A program made the position numbers and the translations under genes. Shown piece by piece: positions 1-6,219 of a stretch of 10,226 nt of DNA (its first letter is position 1; each line of letters begins with the position of its first letter). The DNA comes from Clostridiales bacterium (GTDB taxonomy: Bacteria > Bacillota > Clostridia > Christensenellales > Aristaeellaceae). The DNA is taken from assembly GCA_012512355.1 (NCBI GenBank), contig JAAZEI010000052.1, forward strand, positions 1 through 10,226, written 5' to 3'. The notes beneath the pieces are model-generated. The model had not been told where the DNA came from and searched no databases. It was given only the letters and a program-made list of their open reading frames with translations.

Positions 1-543
1 AGAGAAGTTCGGGTTATCGGTGCAGATGGCTCACAGCTGGGTGTTATGACAACGCAGCAGGCCATTCAGTTAGCCGAGGATCAGAAATTGGATCTGGTAA
101 AAATTGTCCCCAAAGCCCAGCCCCCAGTGTGCAAACTCATGGATTTTGATAAGCACCGCTTCGAACAGGCCAAGCGCGAGAAAGAGATGCGCAAAAATCA
201 AAAAACCATTACGCTCAAAGAGGTTCAGCTATAAGCGACCATCGAAGAGAACGATATTCAGACCAAGCTTAAGAATGCAATCAAGTTTATCAATGCCGGC
301 GATAAGGTCAAAGTGACCATCCGCTTTCGCGGCAGACAGATTACGCACTCTGAGATTGGCTTGAAAGTAATGGAAGATTTTGCCGAGCGCACCAAGGACA
401 TTGCAGTCGTCGAGCGCAGACCATTGCTGGAAGGCAGGCACATGATCATGATCCTTGCGCCTAAGGTTGAGAAAACAATTAAACCAGAGCGCACCGCCCA
501 GCCCAGGCCGGACCTGGCTGCGCCGACCAACGTCAGTGAATAA
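1..543 (+). CDS. infC: Translation initiation factor IF-3, 5'-partial and interrupted by an in-frame TAA
   Basis: IF-3 binds the 30S subunit, keeps it apart from 50S and checks start-codon and initiator-tRNA pairing. The gene runs in from the left edge; frame 1 from base 1 reads [14 protein letters not shown], a typical IF-3 N-domain, then PPVCKLMDF and a lysine-rich linker helix ending KEVQL. A TAA at 232-234 follows, and the same frame resumes at once with [11 protein letters not shown] and continues through RFRGRQITH to the normal end at 541-543. Family members normally have Ser at the stop position (RLSP-like), so TCA to TAA would explain it with one change. The stop falls at the linker/C-domain junction. 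No frame change is present. The C-terminal part could restart at GTG 313 or a non-standard codon, but no good ribosome binding site is visible. The short tail after LAPKVEK is not conserved. Identity is sure; whether the stop is real is not. Confidence 0.9.
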
Positions 544-563
544 CCGGGAGGAGGAACAAACCA

Positions 564-758
564 ATGCCTAAACAAAAGTCTCATCGCGGCGCTTGCAAGC
601 GTTTTTCCCTTACAAAGAGCGGGTTGGTTAAGCATAAAAAAATGAACCGCAACCATATTCTGACTAAGAAAACAGCCAAACGTCAGCGTCATTTGCGTGC
701 CGGTGGCATTTTGCAGAATAGCAAGGAAGCTGCAACCATTCGTTCATTGATATCATAA
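564..758 (+). CDS. rpmI: 50S ribosomal protein L35
   Basis: This is a small basic protein of the large ribosomal subunit. At 64 residues it has the usual family length. It opens with [14 protein letters not shown], the L35 signature (family consensus MPKMKTHRGAAKRF), and contains [16 protein letters not shown], the conserved central basic segment. The start ATG has a GGGAGGAGGA ribosome binding site at 546-555, about 9 bases upstream. It lies 20 bases after the infC stop and 33 bases before rplT, in the classical infC-rpmI-rplT order, so the three are almost certainly co-transcribed. The conserved Ala after Gly is followed by Cys, a minor change. No anomalies otherwise. Confidence 0.98.
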   Translation: MPKQKSHRGACKRFSLTKSGLVKHKKMNRNHILTKKTAKRQRHLRAGGILQNSKEAATIRSLIS

Positions 759-760
759 AG

Positions 761-784
761 ATCAGGTTATCTGATATAGGAGGG
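761..784 (+). promoter_or_regulatory. Small hairpin and strong ribosome binding site before rplT
   Basis: ATCAG (761-765) and CTGAT (771-775) form a perfect 5-bp stem with loop GTTAT, ending two bases before the AGGAGGG ribosome binding site of rplT (778-784). In many bacteria L20 represses its own operon by binding mRNA, but the known sites are larger and this stem alone does not prove such control. The hairpin is seen in the sequence; a regulatory role is inference. Confidence 0.3.
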
Positions 785-791
785 AATTCTC

Positions 792-1160
792 ATGGCACGT
801 ATAAAAAGGGCCGTTAATGCCCATAAGAAACGCCGTAAATATTTAAAGCTCGCCAAAGGGTACTATGGCAGCAAATCCAAGCAATACCGTGCAGCAAGCG
901 AACAGGTTCGCCGTTCACTTCGTTATGCCTATAAAGGCTGCAAGCTGCGCAAGCGTGATTTTCGCAGGCTGTGGATTACGCGCATTAACGCGGCAGCTCG
1001 CATCAATGGTTTAACTTACTCAGCGATGATCAATGGCCTCAAGCGGCAGAACATTGAAGTTAACCGCAAGATGCTAGCGGACATGGCAGTCACCGATGCA
1101 TCAGGTTTTGCCCAGCTGGCAGATCTTGCCAAGGCAGCTCACACTGCGCAGGCTGTATAG
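792..1160 (+). CDS. rplT: 50S ribosomal protein L20
   Basis: L20 binds 23S rRNA early in 50S assembly and, in well-studied bacteria, also represses its own operon. The 122-residue product begins [16 protein letters not shown] and has the long basic N-terminal extension ([15 protein letters not shown]) typical of the family. It then shows the [16 protein letters not shown] segment and the globular end with [10 protein letters not shown]. Length is within the normal 115-122 range. The start ATG has AGGAGGG seven bases upstream. It is the last gene of the operon: a rho-independent terminator lies 36 bases after its TAG stop. Confidence 0.98.
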   Translation: MARIKRAVNAHKKRRKYLKLAKGYYGSKSKQYRAASEQVRRSLRYAYKGCKLRKRDFRRLWITRINAAARINGLTYSAMINGLKRQNIEVNRKMLADMAVTDASGFAQLADLAKAAHTAQAV

Positions 1161-1196
1161 TCAGGGCCTTCGTTTATCTCTCGCAGCAGTTCATCA

Positions 1197-1228
1197 AGTG
1201 TCATCTGTTTAGATGGCGCTTTTTTTTG
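1197..1228 (+). terminator. Rho-independent terminator of infC-rpmI-rplT
   Basis: AGTGTCATCT (1197-1206) pairs with AGATGGCGCT (1211-1220) over ten positions, two of them G-U, around a GTTT loop. It is followed directly by a run of seven T (1221-1227). This is a textbook intrinsic terminator placed just after rplT. Confidence 0.9.
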
Positions 1229-1230
1229 CT

Positions 1231-1393
1231 TAGAGCAAATTAACTAATCGTAGCGCACGTGCTGACTTGTCTTTTTATCTCGGACTGTGTCGCAGTTCTC
1301 TTGACGCAGTGATACTGCGTCTGCGTTCCCGCTTCTTGTCCGAGACAAAAATACTGCGCAGCCTTGTGCGCCATAATATCGCAATTTGCTCTA
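1231..1393. repeat. 163-bp imperfect palindrome (MITE-like element, copy 1)
   Basis: The outer ends are perfect 11-bp inverted repeats, TAGAGCAAATT (1231-1241) and AATTTGCTCTA (1383-1393). Nested inside are TCTCGGAC (1278-1285) with GTCCGAGA (1338-1345), and GACGCAGT (1303-1310) with ACTGCGTC (1314-1321) around a GAT loop. The arms between them are also partly complementary, for example GCGCAC near 1253 and GTGCGC near 1366. The whole could fold into one long cruciform or RNA stem. It sits exactly between the rplT terminator and the ppa promoter and encodes no credible protein. The right half shares ordered blocks with the element at 2601-2769, so both look like members of one dispersed family. 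The ends start and finish in TA, which would fit a TA target duplication as in IS630/mariner-type MITEs; that is inference. Confidence 0.7.
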
Positions 1394-1394
1394 G

Positions 1395-1424
1395 TAGACA
1401 GATTCCTTTCAGTCTTGTTATAAT
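1395..1424 (+). promoter_or_regulatory. Extended -10 sigma-A-type promoter of ppa
   Basis: A perfect TATAAT (1419-1424) is preceded by TGT, giving an extended -10. TAGACA (1395-1400) matches five of six bases of the -35 consensus at an 18-base spacing. Transcription should start near 1431, giving a leader of only about 25 bases. The -35 box begins two bases after the end of the palindromic element. Confidence 0.75.
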
Positions 1425-1456
1425 TGAATCGAAAAACAACTTTAAGGAGAAATATG

Positions 1457-1990
1457 ATGAGCAGCAACATTTGGCATGATATCAAGCCTGAACGCATCAT
1501 GGAAGAAGACTTTATGGCGGTGATAGAGATTCCCAAGGGTTCGAAGAACAAGTACGAGCTGGACAAAGAAACAGGCTATTTAATGCTTGACAGGATTCTT
1601 CATACTTCCACTCACTATCCCGCGAATTATGGCTTCATTCCCCGTACTTATGGAGATGACCTCGATCCGCTGGATGTCTTGGTGCTGTGTTCAGAACCCA
1701 TTGCGCCCATGACGCTGGTTCGCTGTTATCCTATTGGTGTCATCAGGATGCTCGATCAGGGCAGGTTGGATGATAAAATCATCTGTATTCCCTTTAGTGA
1801 CCCCACTTATAATGAGTATAAAAATATAGCTGAGCTGCCTGCTCATGTTTTTGAAGAGATGAGCCATTTTTTCCAAGTCTATAAAGCCCTGGAAGGAAAA
1901 CAAACAACTGCCGGCGAGGTGCAGGATCGCAATGTAGCAGTTGAAGTCATCAAAAAAGCAAGAAATGATTATCGTGCAATTTTTGGCTGA
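1457..1990 (+). CDS. ppa: Inorganic pyrophosphatase, family I
   Basis: This is a soluble, Mg2+-dependent enzyme that hydrolyses pyrophosphate to two phosphates and pulls biosynthetic reactions forward. At 177 residues it is close to the E. coli enzyme. By comparison with E. coli PPase, the active-site residues are all present: Glu24, Lys32 and Glu34 in EIPKGSKNKYELDKE, Arg46, Tyr58 in YPANYGF, Asp68, Asp70 and Asp73 in DLDPLDV, and Asp100 and Asp105 further on. The signature has Leu where a small or polar residue is usual (DGDPxD), a mild oddity. I chose ATG 1457 because AAGGAGA (1444-1450) lies at the best distance; ATG 1454 is the alternative, and the in-frame TTG at 1424 lies within the -10 box and cannot be the start. 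It appears to be a single-gene unit. Confidence 0.95.
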   Translation: MSSNIWHDIKPERIMEEDFMAVIEIPKGSKNKYELDKETGYLMLDRILHTSTHYPANYGFIPRTYGDDLDPLDVLVLCSEPIAPMTLVRCYPIGVIRMLDQGRLDDKIICIPFSDPTYNEYKNIAELPAHVFEEMSHFFQVYKALEGKQTTAGEVQDRNVAVEVIKKARNDYRAIFG

Positions 1991-2014
1991 TATTGTTCAA
2001 GTTGTTTTGGTGCG

Positions 2015-2042
2015 GGTATATTATACCGTAGACAAAATCTAC
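2015..2042 (+). promoter_or_regulatory. Palindromic promoter/operator region of the lipoprotein gene
   Basis: GGTATA-T-TATACC (2015-2027) is a perfect 13-base palindrome that contains possible -10 hexamers (TATATT at 2017 or TATTAT at 2019). It is followed at once by a second inverted repeat, GTAGA-CAAAA-TCTAC (2028-2042). A weak -35, TTGTTC (1993-1998), lies 18 bases before TATATT. The first palindrome overlapping the -10 would suit a repressor site and the second would form a small hairpin at the 5' end of the mRNA. The repeats are certain; the roles are inferred. Confidence 0.45.
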
Positions 2043-2068
2043 ACCGGATATTGAAGGAGGTTAATCTT

Positions 2069-2515
2069 ATGAATAAGAAGTTGATGATACTGGCAATCTT
2101 GCTGGCTGCTGCCATCGCCCTGGTTGGGTGTACCCCCAAAGCTCCTGAAGCTACGGCAACCCCGGTTCCTGAGCCCACAGCGACTGTTGCTCCCACTGCT
2201 GAAGTGACCCCTGAGGCAGAGGTCACCCCTGAAGCGGTCATCGCTGCTGACAATGCCTTAAAAAACAGGAAAGCCGATGTATTGATTGACCTGACGCTGG
2301 AAGAGCTCGCCAAATTTAACGGCAAAGACGGCCAGCCTGCTTATGTAGCTGTGGATGACATCATCTATGATGTGACAGATTCAAGCGCTTGGAAAGAGGG
2401 CGAGCATGCCGGATATGAGGCTGGTAAAGATCTGACAGAAGAGCTTAAGAAATCACCCCATGGTTTAAAAATCTTGGAGGATGTCATCGAAGTCGGGAAG
2501 CTCGTTACACAATAA
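2069..2515 (+). CDS. Lipoprotein with C-terminal cytochrome b5-like heme/steroid-binding domain
   Basis: The 148-residue product starts MNKKLM with a hydrophobic signal and a lipobox ending LVGC, so Cys21 should be lipidated and the protein anchored outside the membrane. Residues about 22-55 are a Pro/Thr/Ala/Glu-rich linker with TPEA repeats. The rest (about 70-145) carries TLEELAKFNGKDGQPAYVAV, IIYDVT, SAWKEGEHAGYEAGKDLTEEL and SPHG, the pattern of the cytochrome b5-like domain found in many clostridial surface proteins. The classic b5 HPGG is absent, as in the membrane progesterone-receptor-like branch, where Tyr is an axial heme ligand. Partner and function are unknown; a surface redox or heme-binding role is inferred. 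GAAGGAGG (2053-2060) sets the ATG at 2069; the in-frame TTG at 2051 is upstream of that site and is rejected. It is followed by a strong terminator. Confidence 0.85.
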   Translation: MNKKLMILAILLAAAIALVGCTPKAPEATATPVPEPTATVAPTAEVTPEAEVTPEAVIAADNALKNRKADVLIDLTLEELAKFNGKDGQPAYVAVDDIIYDVTDSSAWKEGEHAGYEAGKDLTEELKKSPHGLKILEDVIEVGKLVTQ

Positions 2516-2538
2516 CGCCAATATAGTATCAATAATCT

Positions 2539-2571
2539 GACGCCCGCGGCCAAAAGCCTGGGCGTCTTTTT
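2539..2571 (+). terminator. Rho-independent terminator after the lipoprotein gene
   Basis: GACGCCC and GGGCGTC close a stem, extended inside by GGC/GCC around a CAAAA loop, and five T follow (2567-2571). It is 23 bases after the stop and clearly separates the lipoprotein gene from the downstream unit. Confidence 0.92.
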
Positions 2572-2600
2572 GATTGCTGCTGGTCTCAAATCTAGCAAGG

Positions 2601-2769
2601 CTCTAATACTACTCTCAATCATTACTGCTTTGATGCATCGATTCTTTTCCGCCCCTGCGTTGTCTCGCTCAGTCAGCGTAGACTGCGCTACGCCTCCTTT
2701 TCTCGACTTAGCGGAGACGAAAAATCTTTCAAAGCATCGACGCATTAACTCATTCGAATAGTATCAGAG
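2601..2769. repeat. 169-bp imperfect palindrome (MITE-like element, copy 2)
   Basis: The ends CTCTAATACTA (2601-2611) and TAGTATCAGAG (2759-2769) are inverted repeats with one mismatch. Inside, GTCTC-GCT (2662-2669) pairs with AGC-GAGAC (2710-2718, one bulge), and GCGTAG (2676-2681) with CTACGC (2688-2693) around loop ACTGCG. Its right half (ACTGCG, then a C/T-rich stretch, then GAGACGAAAAAT) follows the same order as the right half of the element at 1231-1393 (ACTGCG, C/T-rich, GAGACAAAAAT), and the two have nearly equal length. It lies between the lipoprotein terminator and the ribosome binding site of the next gene, so any promoter for that gene lies in or beside it; TCGACG (2737) with TAGTAT (2759) at 16 bases is a weak candidate. 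Confidence 0.65.
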
Positions 2770-2794
2770 AGATAACCGCATGAGGAGAAACTTT

Positions 2795-3771
2795 ATGACT
2801 GCAAAAAATCGTCAATTCAATTCCATGAAATTTCAAAATCTTCCCAGAAAGGAATATTTTGAAGGCTGGTATTACAAAAAGGCGACGCTAGATGAAAGAA
2901 CAGTCATCTGCTTTATTCCCGGGCTAAGCATCAGCAAGGGGAAAACCAGCCCTTTTATGCAGGTGATTTTGGCACAGAAGTCGGGAGAAACCTGGCGTCA
3001 AACTACGGACTGGTTAGATTATGCAGATAAGCGCTCACAAGACGAACCTTTTTCTTTCGAGGTCGGTAAGAACTGCTTTAGCCGAGATACCATCCGCATC
3101 GATTTTATAACGGATCGCCTGAAGGTGAAAGGAGAGCTGTCCTTTCACAATATGATTGCTCTGCCAACTTCAAGCTGGGCGCCCACCATCATGGGGCCTT
3201 TTTCTTACCTTCCTGCCATGGAATGCATTCACAGCGTCATAAGTCTTGATCACACCATTGAAGGCATTTTAACAATCAATGGTGACGTGATAGATTTTAC
3301 AAAGGGGAAAGGTTACATTGAAAAAGACTGGGGCGGTTCATTCCCCAGCCGCTATATCTGGCTGCAATCCAACCATTTTAAAAATGAAGGTTCCTTATTC
3401 TTCTCATGGCCGATATCCCTGTACTGGGCACTGTCTTTGCAGGCTACATCGCCCACCTGTACTATGGAGGAGAGCACCATCGTTATGCGACCTATATCAG
3501 GGGCAGCTGCAAAGTAGAGAGCAAGGGGAAAGAAGCGAATATCATACTTACCAATGCGGACAGCGAACTGCAGATCAGGGCAGTGCAGACTGGTGGCGCT
3601 GCACTCATCGCACCCCATCGCGGGGAAATGGTGCACATTATTAAAGAAGGCTTGTTTGGTAGGGTATCAATTAGTCTCAAAAAATTTAAGCAATCTGAAA
3701 TAATTCGGGATGAGTCCGCTTTGGCGGGTGTCGAACTGGTATTAAAAAAAGACAGGAAGCAGGATGATTAA
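2795..3771 (+). pseudogene. Tocopherol-cyclase / carotenoid-hydratase-like protein, disrupted by a -1 frameshift
   Basis: The reading frame from 2795 gives a protein with KEYFEGWYYKKA near the start, then FIPGLSISKGK, FMQVI, a central MGPFSYLPAMECIHSVIS, and GKGYIEKDWGGSFPSRYIWLQSNHF. These are the hallmarks of the tocopherol-cyclase-like beta-barrel family common in Firmicutes. After about residue 203 (LFFS) the frame turns to nonsense and stops at 3515-3517. The correct continuation, MADIPVLGTVFAGYIAHLYYGG, is in another frame starting at 3406 and runs to 3771. Rejoining them needs one base near 3404-3406 and yields about 325 residues, the expected length. No heptamer slippery site is visible, so this is a one-base deletion in the cell or in the assembly. 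The start at 2795 is chosen because AGGAG (2783-2787) is seven bases upstream; ATG 2780 overlaps that site. The substrate in Firmicutes is unknown. Confidence 0.8.
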
Positions 3772-3775
3772 TTTT

Positions 3776-3807
3776 TTTGTCAAAAAAGCTTTATCTCTAT
3801 AAGAGAT
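3776..3807 (+). other. Two small inverted repeats between the cyclase-like gene and the reductase
   Basis: TTTTTT-GTC-AAAAAA lies around 3773-3787, and ATCTCT-ATA-AGAGAT at 3793-3807 is a perfect 6-bp hairpin. Neither is followed by a T run, so a standard terminator is not supported. They may be a processing site or weak operator in front of the downstream gene, or chance in AT-rich DNA. Confidence 0.3.
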
Positions 3808-3830
3808 CGATTTGGGCATGAGGAGCGATT

Positions 3831-5024
3831 ATGAATTACAGGACCAATAGGAATAACAGCAATCAATTGTCTATCCTCGGATTTGGCATCATGAGGCTTC
3901 CTTCAAAAAATGGAGCAATTGATGAGCCAAGGGCCATTGCCATGATCCGCCATGCTGTAGATGAAGGGATAAACTATTTTGATACTGCATATATCTACCA
4001 CAGGGGTAAGAGTGAAGCCCTTTTGGGGAAGGCGCTGGCAGGCCATGCAAGAAGAAAAGTTTTCATCGCGACGAAACTTCCTACTTATATGGTTGGCAGC
4101 CTCGAAGGCGCCAAAAAAATATTCGAAACACAGCTAAAACGACTGCAGACAGATTATATTGACTATTATCTGCTTCATATGCTGGTAGATAAGGCAATGT
4201 TTGACCGTATGGTTTCGCTGGGGGTTATGACTTGGCTGGAACGGCTTAAAGAAAATGGCATTATTCATAATATCGGCTTCTCGTTTCATGGCGTAAAGGC
4301 TGATTTTGAAGCGCTGCTCAAAGCTTATCCCTGGGATTTTTGTCAGATACAATATAATTATTTGGATGAAAACAGCCAGGCAACGAAGGCCGGACTGCTG
4401 ATGGCAGCTGATATGGGCATCCCGGTCATTGTAATGGAACCTTTGCGCGGCGGCAGGCTCGTAACTCATCTGCCGGCTGAGGTGAAAAGAGAATTTGAGA
4501 CCTTTGACCCGAAGCGTTCATCCGCCCAATGGGCACTGCGATGGGTATGGAATCACCCGCAGGTGACTGTTGTTCTCTCAGGCATGAGCGATGAAGCCCA
4601 GCTGGAAGAGAACATTGCCGTTGCGGGGGACGCCCGTGCAGATATGATGTCCGAGGATGAGCTGGCTATGTTTTCACGGGTGAAGGAAATCATCCTGGAA
4701 AAAACAAAAGTACCCTGTACGGGATGTGCATACTGCATGCCTTGCCCGCATGGGGTGGACATACCGGAGTGCTTTTCTTACTACAATGAAAAGCATCTTA
4801 TGAATGACAAAATGGCAAAATTCCGATACATGAGAAATCTGGGCGGTTTGGCGGTCAACCCATCCAACGCATCTCAGTGTGTAGCTTGCGGGAAATGCGA
4901 AAGCCAATGCCCGCAGAGCATAGAGATTATCAAAGAACTGAAGAATGTGAGCCGTGAAATGGAAGGCCCCTTGTATCGGCCGATTGTCTGGTTATCGCGC
5001 AAGATGATGAGGATCAAGGGCTGA
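3831..5024 (+). CDS. Aldo/keto reductase with C-terminal 2x[4Fe-4S] ferredoxin domain
   Basis: This is a 397-residue cytoplasmic oxidoreductase of the predicted aldo/keto reductase type with a ferredoxin tail (COG1453-like). Residues about 10-285 form the TIM-barrel reductase. The catalytic tetrad appears as Asp51 and Tyr56 in FDTAYIYHRG, Lys82 in ATKLP, and His116 in YYLLHM; family enzymes use NAD(P)H. The C-terminal part has CTGCAYCMPCP and CVACGKCESQCP, two four-Cys cluster motifs, which suggest electron transfer between NAD(P)H, iron-sulfur clusters and an unknown partner. AGGAG at 3821-3825 is five bases before the ATG. It begins 59 bases after the cyclase-like gene with no terminator between, so co-transcription is plausible. 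The substrate is unknown. Confidence 0.93.
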   Translation: MNYRTNRNNSNQLSILGFGIMRLPSKNGAIDEPRAIAMIRHAVDEGINYFDTAYIYHRGKSEALLGKALAGHARRKVFIATKLPTYMVGSLEGAKKIFETQLKRLQTDYIDYYLLHMLVDKAMFDRMVSLGVMTWLERLKENGIIHNIGFSFHGVKADFEALLKAYPWDFCQIQYNYLDENSQATKAGLLMAADMGIPVIVMEPLRGGRLVTHLPAEVKREFETFDPKRSSAQWALRWVWNHPQVTVVLSGMSDEAQLEENIAVAGDARADMMSEDELAMFSRVKEIILEKTKVPCTGCAYCMPCPHGVDIPECFSYYNEKHLMNDKMAKFRYMRNLGGLAVNPSNASQCVACGKCESQCPQSIEIIKELKNVSREMEGPLYRPIVWLSRKMMRIKG

Positions 5025-5198
5025 GAAGCCTTCATGATTTCTCTGAAAAAGGTTGCGGTATATGATCGAAACACAGGATGACCGCATTTAAAAATCGATG
5101 GACGGCAACCCACTGTTTGACGCCAAGAAGCTTGCTGCATTACAGTAGGGGAACGTAGCTCAGGTTGGCAAGCTGTGTAAATAATATAAAGATATAAG
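5025..5198. other. Intergenic region with inverted repeats upstream of rluF
   Basis: There is no recognised gene here. Inverted pairs are TGCGGT (5054-5059)/ACCGCA (5081-5086), GGTTGC (5051-5056)/GCAACC (5105-5110) and AGCTTGC (5129-5135)/GCAAGCT (5168-5174). The first two share bases, so they are alternative folds, as in some attenuators. A 16-codon reading frame at 5098-5148 (MDGNPLFDAKKLAALQ, then TAG) looks amphipathic but has no ribosome binding site at a proper distance. It could be a gene remnant or chance. There is no clear intrinsic terminator after the reductase gene. Confidence 0.3.
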
Positions 5199-5207
5199 GT
5201 GATTCAT

Positions 5208-5939
5208 ATGGAAGGCAGAAGGCTTAATAAATATATTTCCGATAGCGGCTACTGTTCGCGCCGCGAAGCGGACCGGCTCATCCAGGCAGGCAAGGTCACC
5301 ATCAATGGCCGCCCGGCAAAGATAGGGGAGAGGGTTTCCCCGGGTGCGCGTGTCGTGGTCGGGAAACAACCAATCAGCGCCGCGGGTGACAAGGCTTATC
5401 TTGCGGTGCACAAACCTCAGGGCATTGTATGCACCCCCGACCCTCGTGAGCCGATGAACATTGTCGATTTTGTTAATTTCCCCGGACGCATCTACCCCAT
5501 CGGGCGCCTTGACAAGGACAGCGAGGGGCTGATCCTGATGACCAGTGATGGTGATATCGTAAACCGTATCCTGCGTGTTTCGGGCCGGCACGAAAAGGAG
5601 TATGAGGTCACGCTGGATAAAGCCGTCACTCCTGAATTTATTGACAGGATGAGCAAAGGGCTGCCCATTCTGGGCCAGATCACCCTTCCCTGCCGTGTGC
5701 GAAAAACGGGCCCCAACTCTGTCCGCATTATTCTGGTGCAGGGGCTCAACCGTCAAATCCGGCGCATGTGTGAATATCTGGGGTACCAGGTTGTCCATCT
5801 GCGCCGTTTGCGCATCATGAATATTACCCTGGGCGGGATGCGGCCGGGCGAGTGGCGTATGCTCACGGAGGCAGAGCTCAATATGCTCATGAAAAGCCTG
5901 GATAACCGGGCAGGCAGTTCGCCCGAGGAAGAGGAATAG
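5208..5939 (+). CDS. rluF: 23S rRNA pseudouridine synthase, RluF-type
   Basis: This enzyme isomerises a uridine of 23S rRNA to pseudouridine (U2604 in E. coli; RluF can also act on tRNA-Tyr there). The 243-residue product has an N-terminal S4 RNA-binding domain (about 3-55: RLNKYISDSGYCSRREADRL, then KVTINGRPAKIGERV). The RsuA/RluB/RluE/RluF catalytic domain follows, with PIGRLDKDSEGL, where Asp102 is the catalytic nucleophile, and LVQGLNRQIRRMCEYLGY. The phrases NIVDFVNF, HEKEYEVT, MSKGLPILG and RIMNITLGG favour RluF over RluB or RsuA. The basic C-terminal tail of E. coli RluF is missing and the protein ends in an acidic EEEE run. I chose ATG 5208: AAGG at 5196-5199 fits this start, while the in-frame GTG at 5199 overlaps that site. 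Confidence 0.92.
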   Translation: MEGRRLNKYISDSGYCSRREADRLIQAGKVTINGRPAKIGERVSPGARVVVGKQPISAAGDKAYLAVHKPQGIVCTPDPREPMNIVDFVNFPGRIYPIGRLDKDSEGLILMTSDGDIVNRILRVSGRHEKEYEVTLDKAVTPEFIDRMSKGLPILGQITLPCRVRKTGPNSVRIILVQGLNRQIRRMCEYLGYQVVHLRRLRIMNITLGGMRPGEWRMLTEAELNMLMKSLDNRAGSSPEEEE

Positions 5940-6219
5940 CAGCCCTTGCAGTCTGATGGTCTGTGCTAAAAGCTTCAGGGCCTGCGGCTGACAGCAGCGC
6001 CCAAATCGTCCTATCTATGTTTGTTTGGTTTATTTAATATCCAGATATATTTTTTTGTGAGCTGGCAATGCCTTTCTTTCATTCCAGTCAAATTCTCTGC
6101 CCTTTTCTCTTCGGGGTTTTTGGACCCAACTAGTATAAAATCAGTTTAAGGTATCCTTGATCAGCCCATGATAGATAGGGTGAGTCAGCTTGTTTTATAC
6201 CACCGGAAGGGATGAGAAT
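5940..6219. other. Intergenic region between rluF and the uvrA-like gene
   Basis: No gene is seen in these 280 bases. GCAG-CCCTTG (5939-5948) can pair with CAGGGCCTGC (5976-5985) just after rluF, without a T tract. A weak AT-only hairpin (ATAT-CCAG-ATAT, 6037-6048) is followed by seven T (6050-6056) and may act as a poor terminator. TATAAA (6134-6139) could be a -10 for the next gene, but no good -35 lies upstream. AAGG-TAT-CCTT (6147-6157) is a small palindrome in that leader. Confidence 0.35.

Noticed and set aside
232..234. TAA in infC as a reassigned sense codon
   Set aside because: TAA ends rpmI, the lipoprotein gene, the uvrA-like gene and infC itself at their expected ends, so it is a normal stop here.
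258..692. Minus-strand open frames over infC/rpmI
   Set aside because: They are antisense to conserved translation genes and lack start signals.
1267..1479. Open frame through the first palindrome
   Set aside because: It is a by-product of the inverted repeat and overlaps the ppa promoter and start; no ribosome binding site or family.
2570..2761. Open frame through the second palindrome
   Set aside because: It lies wholly within repeat DNA, has a low-information product and no ribosome binding site.
3398..3410. Programmed -1 frameshift in the cyclase-like gene
   Set aside because: No X XXY YYZ slippery heptamer or clear downstream stem is seen, and the family is not known for frameshifting.
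5150..5180. tRNA-like segment (GTAGCTCAGGTTGG)
   Set aside because: It resembles a tRNA D-arm block, but no acceptor stem, anticodon arm or T-loop (GTTCGA) follows.
5160..5798. Long minus-strand open frame opposite rluF
   Set aside because: It has no family-like sequence and lies antisense to a clear rluF; it is a shadow of the codon bias of that gene.
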